64,000 nt of DNA from JAXHMB01 sp034521755 (GTDB taxonomy: Bacteria; Bacteroidota; Rhodothermia; Balneolales; Balneolaceae): positions 1 through 64,000 of the forward strand of contig JAXHMB010000006.1 of NCBI GenBank assembly GCA_034521755.1. The letters run 5' to 3'. The notes below the pieces were generated by a model. The model had not been told where the DNA came from. It was given only the letters and a program-made list of their open reading frames with translations, and made no database searches. Position numbers and translations under genes: made by a program. Shown here piece after piece: positions 27,712-36,097 of the stretch. Position 1 is the stretch's first letter; each line of letters begins with the position of its first letter.

Positions 27712-28413
27712 GTGAATTACCAAGATTTGAACCTCCCTTCATCCCTGAAAGTAACACTGATTATTTTATTTTCGATTGGACTGATTGCATTTTCAGGCAT
27801 TCAGGATGCGGTTGCCCAAACCAGTGATTCAACCAAATCAAAAGAAGAGCTGGAAGAACTGTACTGGGCTCGTCAGGATAGTGCCCGAATGAATTTTACC
27901 AAAGCCGATGTCATGTTTATGACAGGAATGATTGCCCACCATGCCCAGGCACTTATTATGTCCCGGTTGGCACCAGAAAACAACGCCAGTCCAAGTGTAC
28001 AAACTTTGGCTTCACGCATCATCAATGCTCAAAAAGATGAAATTAACACCATGCAGAGATGGCTCAGACTGCGCGACCAACCTGTTCCCAAAGTTGAGAT
28101 TGACGGACTTAAATTGAACATTACCGGAGTTGACCGAAAAATGGATCATACCACGATGATGGGCATGCTTTCTCCTAAAGAGATGAAAGAACTGAGCCAG
28201 GCCAAGGGCAAAGAATTTGATCGTCTGTTTTTAAAATATATGATTTTCCATCACAGTGGTGCCGTTAAAATGGTTACCAAACTGTTTAATACCGATGGAT
28301 CCGCACAAGGTGATGCAGCGTTTAAACTGGCTTCAGATATCCAGGTAGATCAACGCACAGAAATTGATCGCATGCAGCGCATGCTCGACAATATCAAGAG
28401 TGAAGAGCAATAA
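27712..28413 (+). CDS. DUF305 secreted protein
   Basis: The 233-residue exported protein starts with GTG; no upstream ATG is in frame and the next ATG would delete the signal peptide (about 1-36, ending AVAQ). The DUF305 ferritin-like four-helix fold carries the paired motifs MIAHHAQALIMSR and MIFHHSGAVKMVTKLF. It ends with a heptad-like QRTEIDRMQRMLDNI. Related proteins are metal-associated and periplasmic. It lies 54 bases before the LVIVD gene and probably works with it. Confidence 0.88.
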   Translation: MNYQDLNLPSSLKVTLIILFSIGLIAFSGIQDAVAQTSDSTKSKEELEELYWARQDSARMNFTKADVMFMTGMIAHHAQALIMSRLAPENNASPSVQTLASRIINAQKDEINTMQRWLRLRDQPVPKVEIDGLKLNITGVDRKMDHTTMMGMLSPKEMKELSQAKGKEFDRLFLKYMIFHHSGAVKMVTKLFNTDGSAQGDAAFKLASDIQVDQRTEIDRMQRMLDNIKSEEQ

Positions 28414-28467
28414 AAATAGTCTTGCTGTTCTAAAAATTGAAATACACAAAAATAAACCAAATATAGT

Positions 28468-30501
28468 ATGAAACGAGCGAAACAACTACGATTACCATCA
28501 TTGGGAAAATGGTCGTTGGTTTTGGCAATAGCACTCTTTAGTGCCTATGCCTGTACTCCTACTTCCACAGTCCAAGATGATTCAAACACACAAACAATGG
28601 TTCCGTCAACAACGGATCCTAAACCTCTGGATCAGGTAGATGCACCAAGTCCCGACCCGCGCGAAGGCCTTGAAGCCGGCCTGTTTGACGCAGGTGAAGC
28701 GATCTGGAATCTGGAAATGTTATCAACCACCCCTCCTCCTGAAGCTTATGTAGGAGTTACCAACTCTGACTTGGCCTTTAAAGGCAACTATGCTATTCAG
28801 GGTAACTATAACGGAGTATTGATCTGGGATCTTTCGGTACCTTCAGAACCCACACTTGTTACTGACTACCTCTGTCCTGCTTCCCAGAGTGATGTTTCCG
28901 TATATGGAAATCTTCTCTTTGTATCCGGTGAAGGACTTGGAGGACGACTGGATTGCGGTACCGAAGGAGTCGACCAAAGAGTAAGTGAAGAACGACTGCG
29001 TGGTATCCGTATTTTTGACATCAGTAATATTAAAGAACCAAAGTACGTATCAAATGTACAAACCTGCCGTGGCTCTCACACACACTCTGTGTTGAAACAT
29101 CCGGCCGATGATGAAAATGTGTACGTTTATGTTTCTGGTTCTGCCCCTGTACGTCCTGCCGAAGAACTGCCGGGCTGCTCAAGCGCTATGCCCGATGAGG
29201 ATCCAAACTCTGCACTGTTCCGAATCGAAGTAATAAAAGTGCCCCTTGATGCACCCGAAGAGGCTAAGATTGTAAATTCACCCAGAATTTTTGAAAATCT
29301 GACAGAAGCCCCTTCTCATGGATTAGCACCGGCTGATTTAGCTCGCGTCGAAGAGGCTCGAAAAGAAGGAAAATTCATTGTTGAGTTTGGTGGTACACCT
29401 AATGTATTGCCCGACCGTTTCGCACAACAACTGCTCCAACAAATGGTACAACAGCGAGGAGGTTCAGGTGAGCCTACAGCAGAAGACAGTACTGCATTGC
29501 GCGAAAATCTGCCTTCCATCATTGAGCAAATGTTTGGCGCCGGCGGTGACGATGAGGGAGAAAATAACCGTGGACCCAACCAGTGCCATGACATTACGCT
29601 TTATCCTGAGATTGGATTAGCAGGTGGAGCTTGTGAAGGGTATGGACTTTTGCTCGACATTTCCAACCCAACAGAACCCAAGCGCGTTGATGCTGTAGCT
29701 GACTCCAACTTCTCGTACTGGCACTCTGCCACGTTCAGCAACGACGGCAGCAAAATATTGTTCACTGACGAATGGGGCGGAGGCGGTCAGCCAAAATGCC
29801 GTGAAACCGACCCAAGTGAATGGGGAGCCAACGCCCTCTTCACTATCGATAAGAATAATGAGATGCACTTTAAGAGCTATTATAAACTGCCAGCCGCTCA
29901 AACAGAGCAGGAAAACTGTGTAGCACATAATGGTTCTATGATTCCCATCCCGGGCCGAGACGTCATGGTACAGTCCTGGTATCAGGGTGGTATTTCTGTC
30001 TTCGACTGGACCGATCCTTCCAATCCTGTAGAGATTGCATTCCACGACCGCGGACCTGTTAATGCAGAACGCATGCAGATGGGCGGAAGCTGGTCGGTAT
30101 ACTGGTATAACGGTATGATTGTGAACTCAGAGATTGCCCGCGGACTCGATGTATTCAAGCTAAAACCAAGCCCCTATCTTACCGAAAATGAGATTGCGGC
30201 AGCTAATACCGTCAAGCTTGACTACCTGAATGCCCAGGGTCAGCCGATGTATAAATGGCCTGATACCTACGCACTTGCAAGAGCCTACGTAGATCAGCTT
30301 GAGCGACAAAATGCACTGAGTGATTCTGAAATTCAGAGTCTCAGAGTTGGACTGGCCGAAGCTGAAAATACTTCCGGTTCAAAACAGAAAAGCACACTAT
30401 CTAAACTTGCCCAAACTGTAGAAGGTAAAGCTGCAAATTCTGCACATGGGGAAAAGATGAAAAAACTGGCTGAAACTGTCAGAAATCTTGCTTCAATGTA
30501 G
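28468..30501 (+). CDS. LVIVD-repeat lipoprotein
   Basis: The 677-residue protein has an N-terminal lipoprotein signal (ALFSAYAC, lipid-anchored Cys near residue 29). It is built of beta-propeller-like LVIVD repeats: AIQGNYNGVLIWDLSVPSEP, GIRIFDISNIKEPKYVSNVQ, GLLLDISNPTEPKRVDAVAD and GISVFDWTDPSNPVEIAFHD. A HxH-type motif occurs in RGSHTHSVLKHP. The C-terminal about 100 residues are helical with low-complexity repeats. The function is unknown; the neighbouring DUF305 gene suggests a shared surface or metal-related role. A strong terminator follows. Confidence 0.85.
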   Translation: MKRAKQLRLPSLGKWSLVLAIALFSAYACTPTSTVQDDSNTQTMVPSTTDPKPLDQVDAPSPDPREGLEAGLFDAGEAIWNLEMLSTTPPPEAYVGVTNSDLAFKGNYAIQGNYNGVLIWDLSVPSEPTLVTDYLCPASQSDVSVYGNLLFVSGEGLGGRLDCGTEGVDQRVSEERLRGIRIFDISNIKEPKYVSNVQTCRGSHTHSVLKHPADDENVYVYVSGSAPVRPAEELPGCSSAMPDEDPNSALFRIEVIKVPLDAPEEAKIVNSPRIFENLTEAPSHGLAPADLARVEEARKEGKFIVEFGGTPNVLPDRFAQQLLQQMVQQRGGSGEPTAEDSTALRENLPSIIEQMFGAGGDDEGENNRGPNQCHDITLYPEIGLAGGACEGYGLLLDISNPTEPKRVDAVADSNFSYWHSATFSNDGSKILFTDEWGGGGQPKCRETDPSEWGANALFTIDKNNEMHFKSYYKLPAAQTEQENCVAHNGSMIPIPGRDVMVQSWYQGGISVFDWTDPSNPVEIAFHDRGPVNAERMQMGGSWSVYWYNGMIVNSEIARGLDVFKLKPSPYLTENEIAAANTVKLDYLNAQGQPMYKWPDTYALARAYVDQLERQNALSDSEIQSLRVGLAEAENTSGSKQKSTLSKLAQTVEGKAANSAHGEKMKKLAETVRNLASM

Positions 30502-30525
30502 CTTTAATACTTACTCTTTTTAATG

Positions 30526-30566
30526 AACCCTGATTTGGCTTTACTGCCGAATCAGGGTTTTTTATT
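30526..30566 (+). terminator. terminator of the DUF305-LVIVD operon
   Basis: CCCTGATTTGGC pairs with GCCGAATCAGGG (one G-U) and is followed by TTTTTTATT, 25 bases after the stop. Confidence 0.92.
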
Positions 30567-30622
30567 GTCCCATCAATCTCTGATTATTACGTACAATAGA
30601 TTACAGGAACTCCACACCGTTA

Positions 30623-30727
30623 ATGTTGAGGAAGCCGGAAGTATTTCAGGATACTACTATCACCAATGCAGAAGTAACTGAAGGTGAAGAAACCGAACTC
30701 GGTACTTTTACTCTGCAGCAACAATAG
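30623..30727 (+). pseudogene. 3' remnant of a secreted-protein gene
   Basis: A 34-codon frame reads MLRKPEVFQDTTITNAEVTE and then GEETELGTFTLQQQ before TAG, followed by its own terminator (30752). The 'VTEGEETELGTFTL' style matches the ends of carboxypeptidase-regulatory-like or DUF4382-type secreted proteins. No start region or signal peptide precedes it, so it is probably the leftover tail of a deleted gene. Confidence 0.5.
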
Positions 30728-30751
30728 TAAGAACTAATAAATACTTAGCAC

Positions 30752-30786
30752 AAAAAAGCCTTCGATTTCGGGGGCTTTTTTATTTA
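30752..30786 (+). terminator. rho-independent terminator
   Basis: AAAAAAGCC pairs with GGCTTTTTT around a TTCGATTTCGGG loop. It is symmetric in A/T, so it could also serve the minus-strand zinc-ribbon gene that ends at 30808. Confidence 0.85.
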
Positions 30787-30807
30787 TCATTGAAATGCTC
30801 TTACATA

Positions 30808-31017
30808 TTAATTCCCAAAGAAGTCCAGCACATTTTCTAATGTGGTTGTGTCTGTCTTATACATCTCAGTATATCGGCAGTCAGTACAAGTAAGCGTAGT
30901 GTATCTTTTATTCTGAATATTGAAGAACTTGCTGAACGCTCCTCCTGTAGCCTGAAACTGGTCGGTTTCAAATTCACGATTTCTACACTTCGGGCATTCC
31001 CAGTTTTGATGTCTCAT
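30808..31017 (-). CDS. zinc-ribbon nucleic-acid-binding-type protein (DUF2082 family)
   Basis: The 69-residue protein has two CxxC knuckles: WECPKCRNREFETDQFQATG at the start and LTCTDCRYTEMYK near residue 43. Between them is GGAFSKFFNIQNKRYTT. This matches the small DUF2082 zinc-ribbon family, annotated as nucleic-acid-binding. It diverges from the his operon. Confidence 0.85.
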   Translation of the reverse strand: MRHQNWECPKCRNREFETDQFQATGGAFSKFFNIQNKRYTTLTCTDCRYTEMYKTDTTTLENVLDFFGN

Positions 31018-31174
31018 AACAATCTGTATTAGTTGAATTATTGTTTAAAAATGCACACAATTCAGAACAAGGTGTTACATAATCTTCTTAATAATAAATA
31101 TTAACACAGTTTAAAAAATTGTAAAGTCATTTTTTGGGAATGATCTCTTCTTAAAAATTCTTATATTCACAGCG

Positions 31175-31249
31175 ATGCAAAAAATTCATATACATATCCT
31201 TTCTCATCATCATGGTGGTCACCACCACCATTGGCATCACTCTAAGTAG
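31175..31249 (+). CDS. hisL: his operon leader peptide (attenuator)
   Basis: A 24-codon frame from ATG 31175 to TAG 31247-31249 contains 11 His codons, including runs of three and four and a final pair split off by a Trp: SHHHGGHHHHWHHSK. It ends 70 bases before hisG. This is the classical layout of a histidine attenuator, in which slow decoding of His codons under histidine shortage changes folding of the leader RNA. A TATATTCA box at 31162-31169 sits only 5 bases before the ATG, so the transcript may start almost at the leader codon. Confidence 0.88.
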   Translation: MQKIHIHILSHHHGGHHHHWHHSK

Positions 31250-31280
31250 CCACCAGTAGCTACACCGACCTTTTTCTTTT
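31212..31280 (+). promoter_or_regulatory. attenuator RNA region upstream of hisG
   Basis: ATGGTGGT (31212-31219) can pair with ACCACCAT (31224-31231), an 8-bp stem inside the His codons. GGTGG can alternatively pair with CCACC near 31250. GTAGC (31246-31250) can pair with GCTAC (31259-31263). A T-rich run TTTTTCTTTT follows at 31271-31280. Competing hairpins before a T-run fit ribosome-mediated attenuation, but the exact terminator stem is not obvious. Confidence 0.6.
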
Positions 31281-31319
31281 CATTTTTACTTAATAACACA
31301 TTTACAAATTATTATACCT

Positions 31320-32201
31320 ATGCAACGTACTGCCGATAATGGAACTTCTCTTCGTATAGCGATCCAAAAAGATGGTCGCCTGACCAAGAAAACCATGAAC
31401 TTACTTGAAGGTATTGGGCTTCGCTTTGATGATTATAAACGAAGCCTGATGCTAAAAGCCCGTAATTTTGATGTAGAATTGCTACTCATCCGCGATGACG
31501 ACATCCCGGAATATGTTCAGGATGGAGTCTGTGATCTTGGTTTTGTGGGTGGCAATGTGACTGCCGAAATGGATGCCGACGTCACCAAGCTCCGTGGCTT
31601 GGAATATGGTATTTGCCGTTTGTCTCTGGCTGCCAAAAAGAACGGAAATATTCAAAAAGTAGAAGACTTTGATGGAAAAACCATTGCTACCAGCTATCCC
31701 AACCTCACGCGCAACTATTTGAATGGCAAAGGTATTGAGGCTAAAATAGTGACCATTTCAGGAGCCGTAGAAATTGCTCCACGCCTGCAAGTAGCCGACG
31801 CTATCTGCGACCTGGTTTCAACCGGAAATACCCTCAAAGCAAATGGACTAGCTGAAATCAAAACCATTTATGAATCTGAGACAGAGCTCATTCAAACTAA
31901 CAAAGAACTTTCGCCGGGCAAACAAAAGCTTATTGAAAAGTTTCTGACCCGTATTGATGGTTTTCAACAGGCCGAACGCAGCCGATATATCATGATGAAT
32001 GCACCGGAAGAGTCTGTGCCCAAGATTAAGGATATTATCCCGTCACTTAAAAGTCCGACGGTTGTACCCCTGGCTGACAGCGGCATGGTTGCCATCCATA
32101 CCGTAATCCCTATTGAAGAATTCTGGGTTGTGATGGAAAAACTTAAAGCTGAAGGAGCCAGCGGCATTGTTATTCTCCCAATCGAAAGCATGATTCTGTA
32201 A
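31320..32201 (+). CDS. hisG: ATP phosphoribosyltransferase (long form)
   Basis: The 293-residue enzyme catalyses the first step of histidine synthesis, joining ATP and PRPP. It starts RIAIQKDGRLTKKTMNLLEG. DDIPEYVQDGVCDLGFVGGN and ADAICDLVSTGNTLKANGL are family motifs. The C-terminal about 75 residues (MMNAPEESVPKIKDIIPSLK to the end) form the ACT-like regulatory domain of the long form, so feedback inhibition by histidine is expected and HisZ is not needed. It is the first gene of hisGDCBHA, under the leader attenuator. Confidence 0.97.
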   Translation: MQRTADNGTSLRIAIQKDGRLTKKTMNLLEGIGLRFDDYKRSLMLKARNFDVELLLIRDDDIPEYVQDGVCDLGFVGGNVTAEMDADVTKLRGLEYGICRLSLAAKKNGNIQKVEDFDGKTIATSYPNLTRNYLNGKGIEAKIVTISGAVEIAPRLQVADAICDLVSTGNTLKANGLAEIKTIYESETELIQTNKELSPGKQKLIEKFLTRIDGFQQAERSRYIMMNAPEESVPKIKDIIPSLKSPTVVPLADSGMVAIHTVIPIEEFWVVMEKLKAEGASGIVILPIESMIL

Positions 32202-32203
32202 CC

Positions 32204-33496
32204 ATGAAAAAATACTTATACAACCAACTTTCAGAAGAAGAAGTCCAACAGCTTTGCAAGCGGCCAAAGATGGATTTTAAAGCCATTTTTGAAACAGTAC
32301 AGCCTATTATTAATGCTGTCAGAGATCAGGGTGATGAGGCTGTGATACGCTTTACCAAAAAGTTTGACCAGCTGACACCCGACCCACTGATAGTCAATCC
32401 CGCTGACAAAAAAGTTGAACTCGAAGCTGATGTTAAAGAAGCTATTGATACTGCTTTTCGGAATATTTACCGATTCCACAAAGCCCAGCTTCCCATGCCC
32501 CTGGAGGTGGAAACCATGCCGGGCGTAGTTTGTAAAAGAGTGGCACGACCTATTGAAAAAGTGGGACTCTACGTGCCCGGCGGTACGGCCATGCTTCCCT
32601 CTACACTCATGATGTTGGGTATTCCCGCCCTATTGGCAGGATGCAACCAAATTGTCATCGCCACTCCACCGAACTCAGACAACAGCATCCCGGATGAGAT
32701 TATCTATATCGCTCAAAAAATAGGAGCCAAAGCCATACTGAAAGCCGGGGGTGCCCAGGCAATAGCTGCTATGGCATGGGGAACTGAGTCTGTACCAAAA
32801 GCAGATAAAATTTTGGGTCCCGGCAATCAATATGTAACCGCAGCAAAGATGATGCTGCAAAACAGCGAAGCACAAATTGCTATTGACATGCCGGCCGGCC
32901 CTTCGGAGGTATTGATTATTGCTGATGAAACTGCAGAACCAGCTTTTGTTGCTGCTGATCTGCTTTCTCAAGCTGAGCACGGAGCAGACAGCCAGGTGGT
33001 ACTTGCAGCGACCCCAACTTTTAACTGGGAAAAGCTTGAAAAAGCATTGAATAGTCAGCTGAATGCATTGCCAAGAAAGGAAATTGCTGAAAAGGCCCTG
33101 GAAAACAGCTTCTCCGTGGAGGTTGAAGAACTTTCAACAGCTTTTGAATTTTCCAATAAATATGCACCGGAGCACCTGATTGTACAGTGCAAGGATGCTG
33201 AAAATTGGCAGAGTACTATTCAAAATGCCGGATCTGTATTTCTCGGACCATGGACTCCCGAAAGCGTGGGGGATTATGCATCAGGGACGAATCACACACT
33301 CCCAACCTATGGTTATGCCAAGATGTACAGTGGCGTTTCGCTGGATTCCTTTTATAAATACATCACCGTGCAACAGCTAAGCGAAGAGGGTATTCAAAAT
33401 GTGGGGCCTGTCGTTGAAACACTGGCAGCACTGGAAAAACTGGATGGACACAAAAACGCTGTATCTGTAAGGCTGGAAAAATTAAAGGATACATAA
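32204..33496 (+). CDS. hisD: histidinol dehydrogenase
   Basis: The 430-residue NAD-dependent, zinc enzyme makes the last two oxidation steps from histidinol to histidine. Family motifs are GGTAMLPSTLMMLGIPALLA, GPGNQYVTAAK, DMPAGPSEVLIIAD, LLSQAEHGADSQ and APEHLIVQ. The length is typical. It starts 2 bases after hisG and lies 11 bases before hisC. Confidence 0.98.
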   Translation: MKKYLYNQLSEEEVQQLCKRPKMDFKAIFETVQPIINAVRDQGDEAVIRFTKKFDQLTPDPLIVNPADKKVELEADVKEAIDTAFRNIYRFHKAQLPMPLEVETMPGVVCKRVARPIEKVGLYVPGGTAMLPSTLMMLGIPALLAGCNQIVIATPPNSDNSIPDEIIYIAQKIGAKAILKAGGAQAIAAMAWGTESVPKADKILGPGNQYVTAAKMMLQNSEAQIAIDMPAGPSEVLIIADETAEPAFVAADLLSQAEHGADSQVVLAATPTFNWEKLEKALNSQLNALPRKEIAEKALENSFSVEVEELSTAFEFSNKYAPEHLIVQCKDAENWQSTIQNAGSVFLGPWTPESVGDYASGTNHTLPTYGYAKMYSGVSLDSFYKYITVQQLSEEGIQNVGPVVETLAALEKLDGHKNAVSVRLEKLKDT

Positions 33497-33507
33497 ACCA
33501 ACATCCT

Positions 33508-34566
33508 ATGGACAAAACATTCGACATTAAAAACTATATCAGGCCAAATATCAGGGATTTGAAACCCTATCGAAGTGCCCGTGATGATTTTGACACCGGC
33601 ATCTTACTCGATGCCAACGAAAACAGCATGGGAGCTCCCTATTCAGAAGCCCATGGGCTAAACCGCTATCCCTCACCTTATCAAAAAGAGTTGAAGGCCA
33701 GGATAGCAGAATGGCGCGGAGTGCAAGAACACAATATTTTTGTGGGCGTTGGAAGTGACGAAGCTATTGATCTTCTGTTCCGTATCTTTTGTGAACCGGG
33801 GAAAGACCGCATCATCACTACTCCCCCTACCTATGGAATGTATAAGGTATCGGCTGCCATCAATGATGTAGCTGTTAATGAAGTGCTGATGACTGAGGAT
33901 TTGAATCTTGATGTAGAAGCTATCCTGGAGAATACCAGTCCGCAGACCAAGCTGATCTTTGTATGTTCACCCAACAATCCAACCGGTAATGTCATCGACC
34001 AAAAGGACATTCAAAAGCTGTTGGAAAATTTCTCCGGCATAATAGTCATTGATGAAGCTTATATCGATTTCAGCGATACTGATTCCTGGGCTTCAAAAGT
34101 CAACGACTACCCAAACCTGGTAGTGCTTCAAACCATGTCAAAATCATTTGGACTGGCCGGTATTCGCCTTGGAATGGCTTTCGCCTCAAAAGAGATTATC
34201 AACTACATGACCAAAGTAAAAGCCCCTTATAACGTCAATGTGCTTACCAGCAGATATGCCTTAAAAGCATTTGATTATATTGATCAGATTAATGAAAATA
34301 TTTCAGCTCTTAAGGAAGAACGAAAACGACTTAGAAAGGCCCTTTCCGGGCTGAATGCCATCTCAAAAATATTTCCCAGTGAAGCAAACTTTTTGCTTGT
34401 CAGAGTTGATAATGCTAAATCAGTCTATGAAAAACTGGCATCAAAAGGAGTCATCGTTCGATACCGGGGTAACGAACCTCGCTGTGAAAGCTGCCTTCGT
34501 ATCACCGTAGGAACACCGGAAGAAAACAACAAGCTGATTGAAACCTTGCAAAAGATACTATCATGA
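33508..34566 (+). CDS. hisC: histidinol-phosphate aminotransferase
   Basis: The 352-residue class I/II PLP aminotransferase converts imidazole-acetol phosphate to histidinol phosphate. LDANENSMG is the family start motif. FVCSPNNPTGN and VIDEAYIDFS bind substrate and cofactor. TMSKSFGLAGIRLGM holds the PLP lysine. NEPRCESCLRITVGTPEEN is the C-terminal signature with the carboxylate-binding Arg. It overlaps hisB by 4 bases (ATGA), indicating translational coupling. Confidence 0.97.
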   Translation: MDKTFDIKNYIRPNIRDLKPYRSARDDFDTGILLDANENSMGAPYSEAHGLNRYPSPYQKELKARIAEWRGVQEHNIFVGVGSDEAIDLLFRIFCEPGKDRIITTPPTYGMYKVSAAINDVAVNEVLMTEDLNLDVEAILENTSPQTKLIFVCSPNNPTGNVIDQKDIQKLLENFSGIIVIDEAYIDFSDTDSWASKVNDYPNLVVLQTMSKSFGLAGIRLGMAFASKEIINYMTKVKAPYNVNVLTSRYALKAFDYIDQINENISALKEERKRLRKALSGLNAISKIFPSEANFLLVRVDNAKSVYEKLASKGVIVRYRGNEPRCESCLRITVGTPEENNKLIETLQKILS

Positions 34567-35447
34567 ATATCCTTATAGAAAATAATGCACTCTCAAAAGA
34601 TAATGACGAGCTGCTCTGGGATGGAGCACTCTATGGATTAAAACGTCTTATGCAACTGGGACATCAGGTATCCTTTGATCTGGAAAGTCTATCTGCCAAG
34701 CAGCAAAAGCTGCTGAAAAATGAAGAAATTTCTTCTGCTGAGTTTAAAGATGAACCGACAATTACAGTCGTTTGTGAAAATAAAGTGCTATCTATCTTGC
34801 AGGATGACAAAAAGATAGATGAGGCCAAAAACTGGATCGAGTTAAGTACCCTTATATGCTTTCCCACGCGCAAGGCCTCCCTGACAAGAAAGACTGCTGA
34901 AACTGATATTGAAATCGAGCTCAATCTGGACGGAAGCGGCAAAGCAGAGATCGACACCGGACTGAGTTTCTTCGATCATATGCTTGAACAAATTGCCAAA
35001 CATGGCCTTATTGATTTAAAACTGACCTGCGATGGCGACCTGGAAGTTGACGAACACCACACCATTGAAGATGTTGCTATAGCCCTGGGAGAATGTATTA
35101 CCAAGGCCCTCGGAAATAAGATAGGAATTCAGCGCTACTCTTTTGTGCTGCCCATGGATGAAAGTCAGAGTAAAATTGCCCTCGACTTATCAGGGCGCCC
35201 CTATCTGACGTTCGATGCCACCTTCAGTCGGGAAAAAGTAGGAGACTTCCCCACTGAAATGGTCAAACATTTTTTCTATTCGCTTGCAATGAACGCAAAG
35301 GCCACACTTCAGGTTGAAGTGAGCGGAGAAAATGACCACCATAAAATTGAAGCCTGCTTTAAAGGCTTTGCACGCTGTCTGCGTGCCTCCATTAGTCGCA
35401 GCGAACGCAACCTGAACATTCTACCAAGCACAAAAAATTTACTCTGA
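34563..35447 (+). CDS. hisB: imidazoleglycerol-phosphate dehydratase with vestigial N-terminal domain
   Basis: Residues about 102-294 are a complete dehydratase: RKASLTRKTAETDIEIELNL, FFDHMLEQIAKHG, DEHHTIEDVAIALG, DLSGRPYL and EACFKGFARCLRASI. It removes water from imidazoleglycerol phosphate in histidine synthesis. The first about 100 residues are extra and are about two-thirds the size of the HAD histidinol-phosphatase half of bifunctional HisB. WDGALYGLKRLMQLGHQVSF recalls the HAD core 'GV.eaL..L...G..l', but the catalytic DxDxT, the TNQ-type motif and the zinc Cys cluster are absent. The phosphatase half is therefore probably inactive. It overlaps hisC and hisH. Confidence 0.93.
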   Translation: MNILIENNALSKDNDELLWDGALYGLKRLMQLGHQVSFDLESLSAKQQKLLKNEEISSAEFKDEPTITVVCENKVLSILQDDKKIDEAKNWIELSTLICFPTRKASLTRKTAETDIEIELNLDGSGKAEIDTGLSFFDHMLEQIAKHGLIDLKLTCDGDLEVDEHHTIEDVAIALGECITKALGNKIGIQRYSFVLPMDESQSKIALDLSGRPYLTFDATFSREKVGDFPTEMVKHFFYSLAMNAKATLQVEVSGENDHHKIEACFKGFARCLRASISRSERNLNILPSTKNLL

Positions 35448-36037
35448 TGATTGGCATTATCAACTATGAAGCAGGAAATCTAGCTTCTGTCTCTAACGCA
35501 TTAGAAAGACTGCAAGCGGATTTCATAGTGAGTGATGACATAGCAGAATTGGATAAAACAAGCGCCATCATATTTCCCGGCGTTGGGCACGCTCTGCCGG
35601 CTATGCAGTCTCTTCAAAAGAACGGACTTGATAAGTGGCTTAAAAAAACTAAGAAACCTGTTCTGGGCATTTGTCTGGGTATGCAGCTCTTGTTTGAGTC
35701 ATCTGAAGAAGGCAAAGCAGAAGGCTTGGGCATTATACCCGGCAAGCTTAAAAAGTTTGATGCAAGCAAAGACAAAGTACCTCATATGGGATGGAATACT
35801 TTCACGGAAGTCCATAATCATCCCCTGGTAAAGTCATTCAACGACCAGCACTATTTCTACTACGTACACAGTTTCTATGCACCGGTGAATGAGTATACGC
35901 TGGCAACCTGCCATTATATCAATGATTTTTCTGCAGTAGTAGCCAAAGACAATTTTATGGGTGTTCAATTTCACCCTGAAAAATCCAGCGATGCAGGTTC
36001 CCTGCTGCTTCAAAACTTTATCCAGCTAATTTCTTGA
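35447..36037 (+). CDS. hisH: imidazole glycerol phosphate synthase, glutaminase subunit
   Basis: The 196-residue class I glutamine amidotransferase supplies ammonia to HisF. The nucleophile Cys is in GICLGMQLLFESSEEG. The His/Glu pair is in VQFHPEKSSDAG. VPHMGWNTF and YYVHSFYAP are family motifs. The start overlaps the hisB stop (TGATG). Its partner HisF is encoded 2 kb away after an interruption of the operon. Confidence 0.97.
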   Translation: MIGIINYEAGNLASVSNALERLQADFIVSDDIAELDKTSAIIFPGVGHALPAMQSLQKNGLDKWLKKTKKPVLGICLGMQLLFESSEEGKAEGLGIIPGKLKKFDASKDKVPHMGWNTFTEVHNHPLVKSFNDQHYFYYVHSFYAPVNEYTLATCHYINDFSAVVAKDNFMGVQFHPEKSSDAGSLLLQNFIQLIS

Positions 36038-36097
36038 ACAGTTACATTGAGTGAAGCTTTCCAATTATTACCCTAATTAAATAAACTATTTATATCT

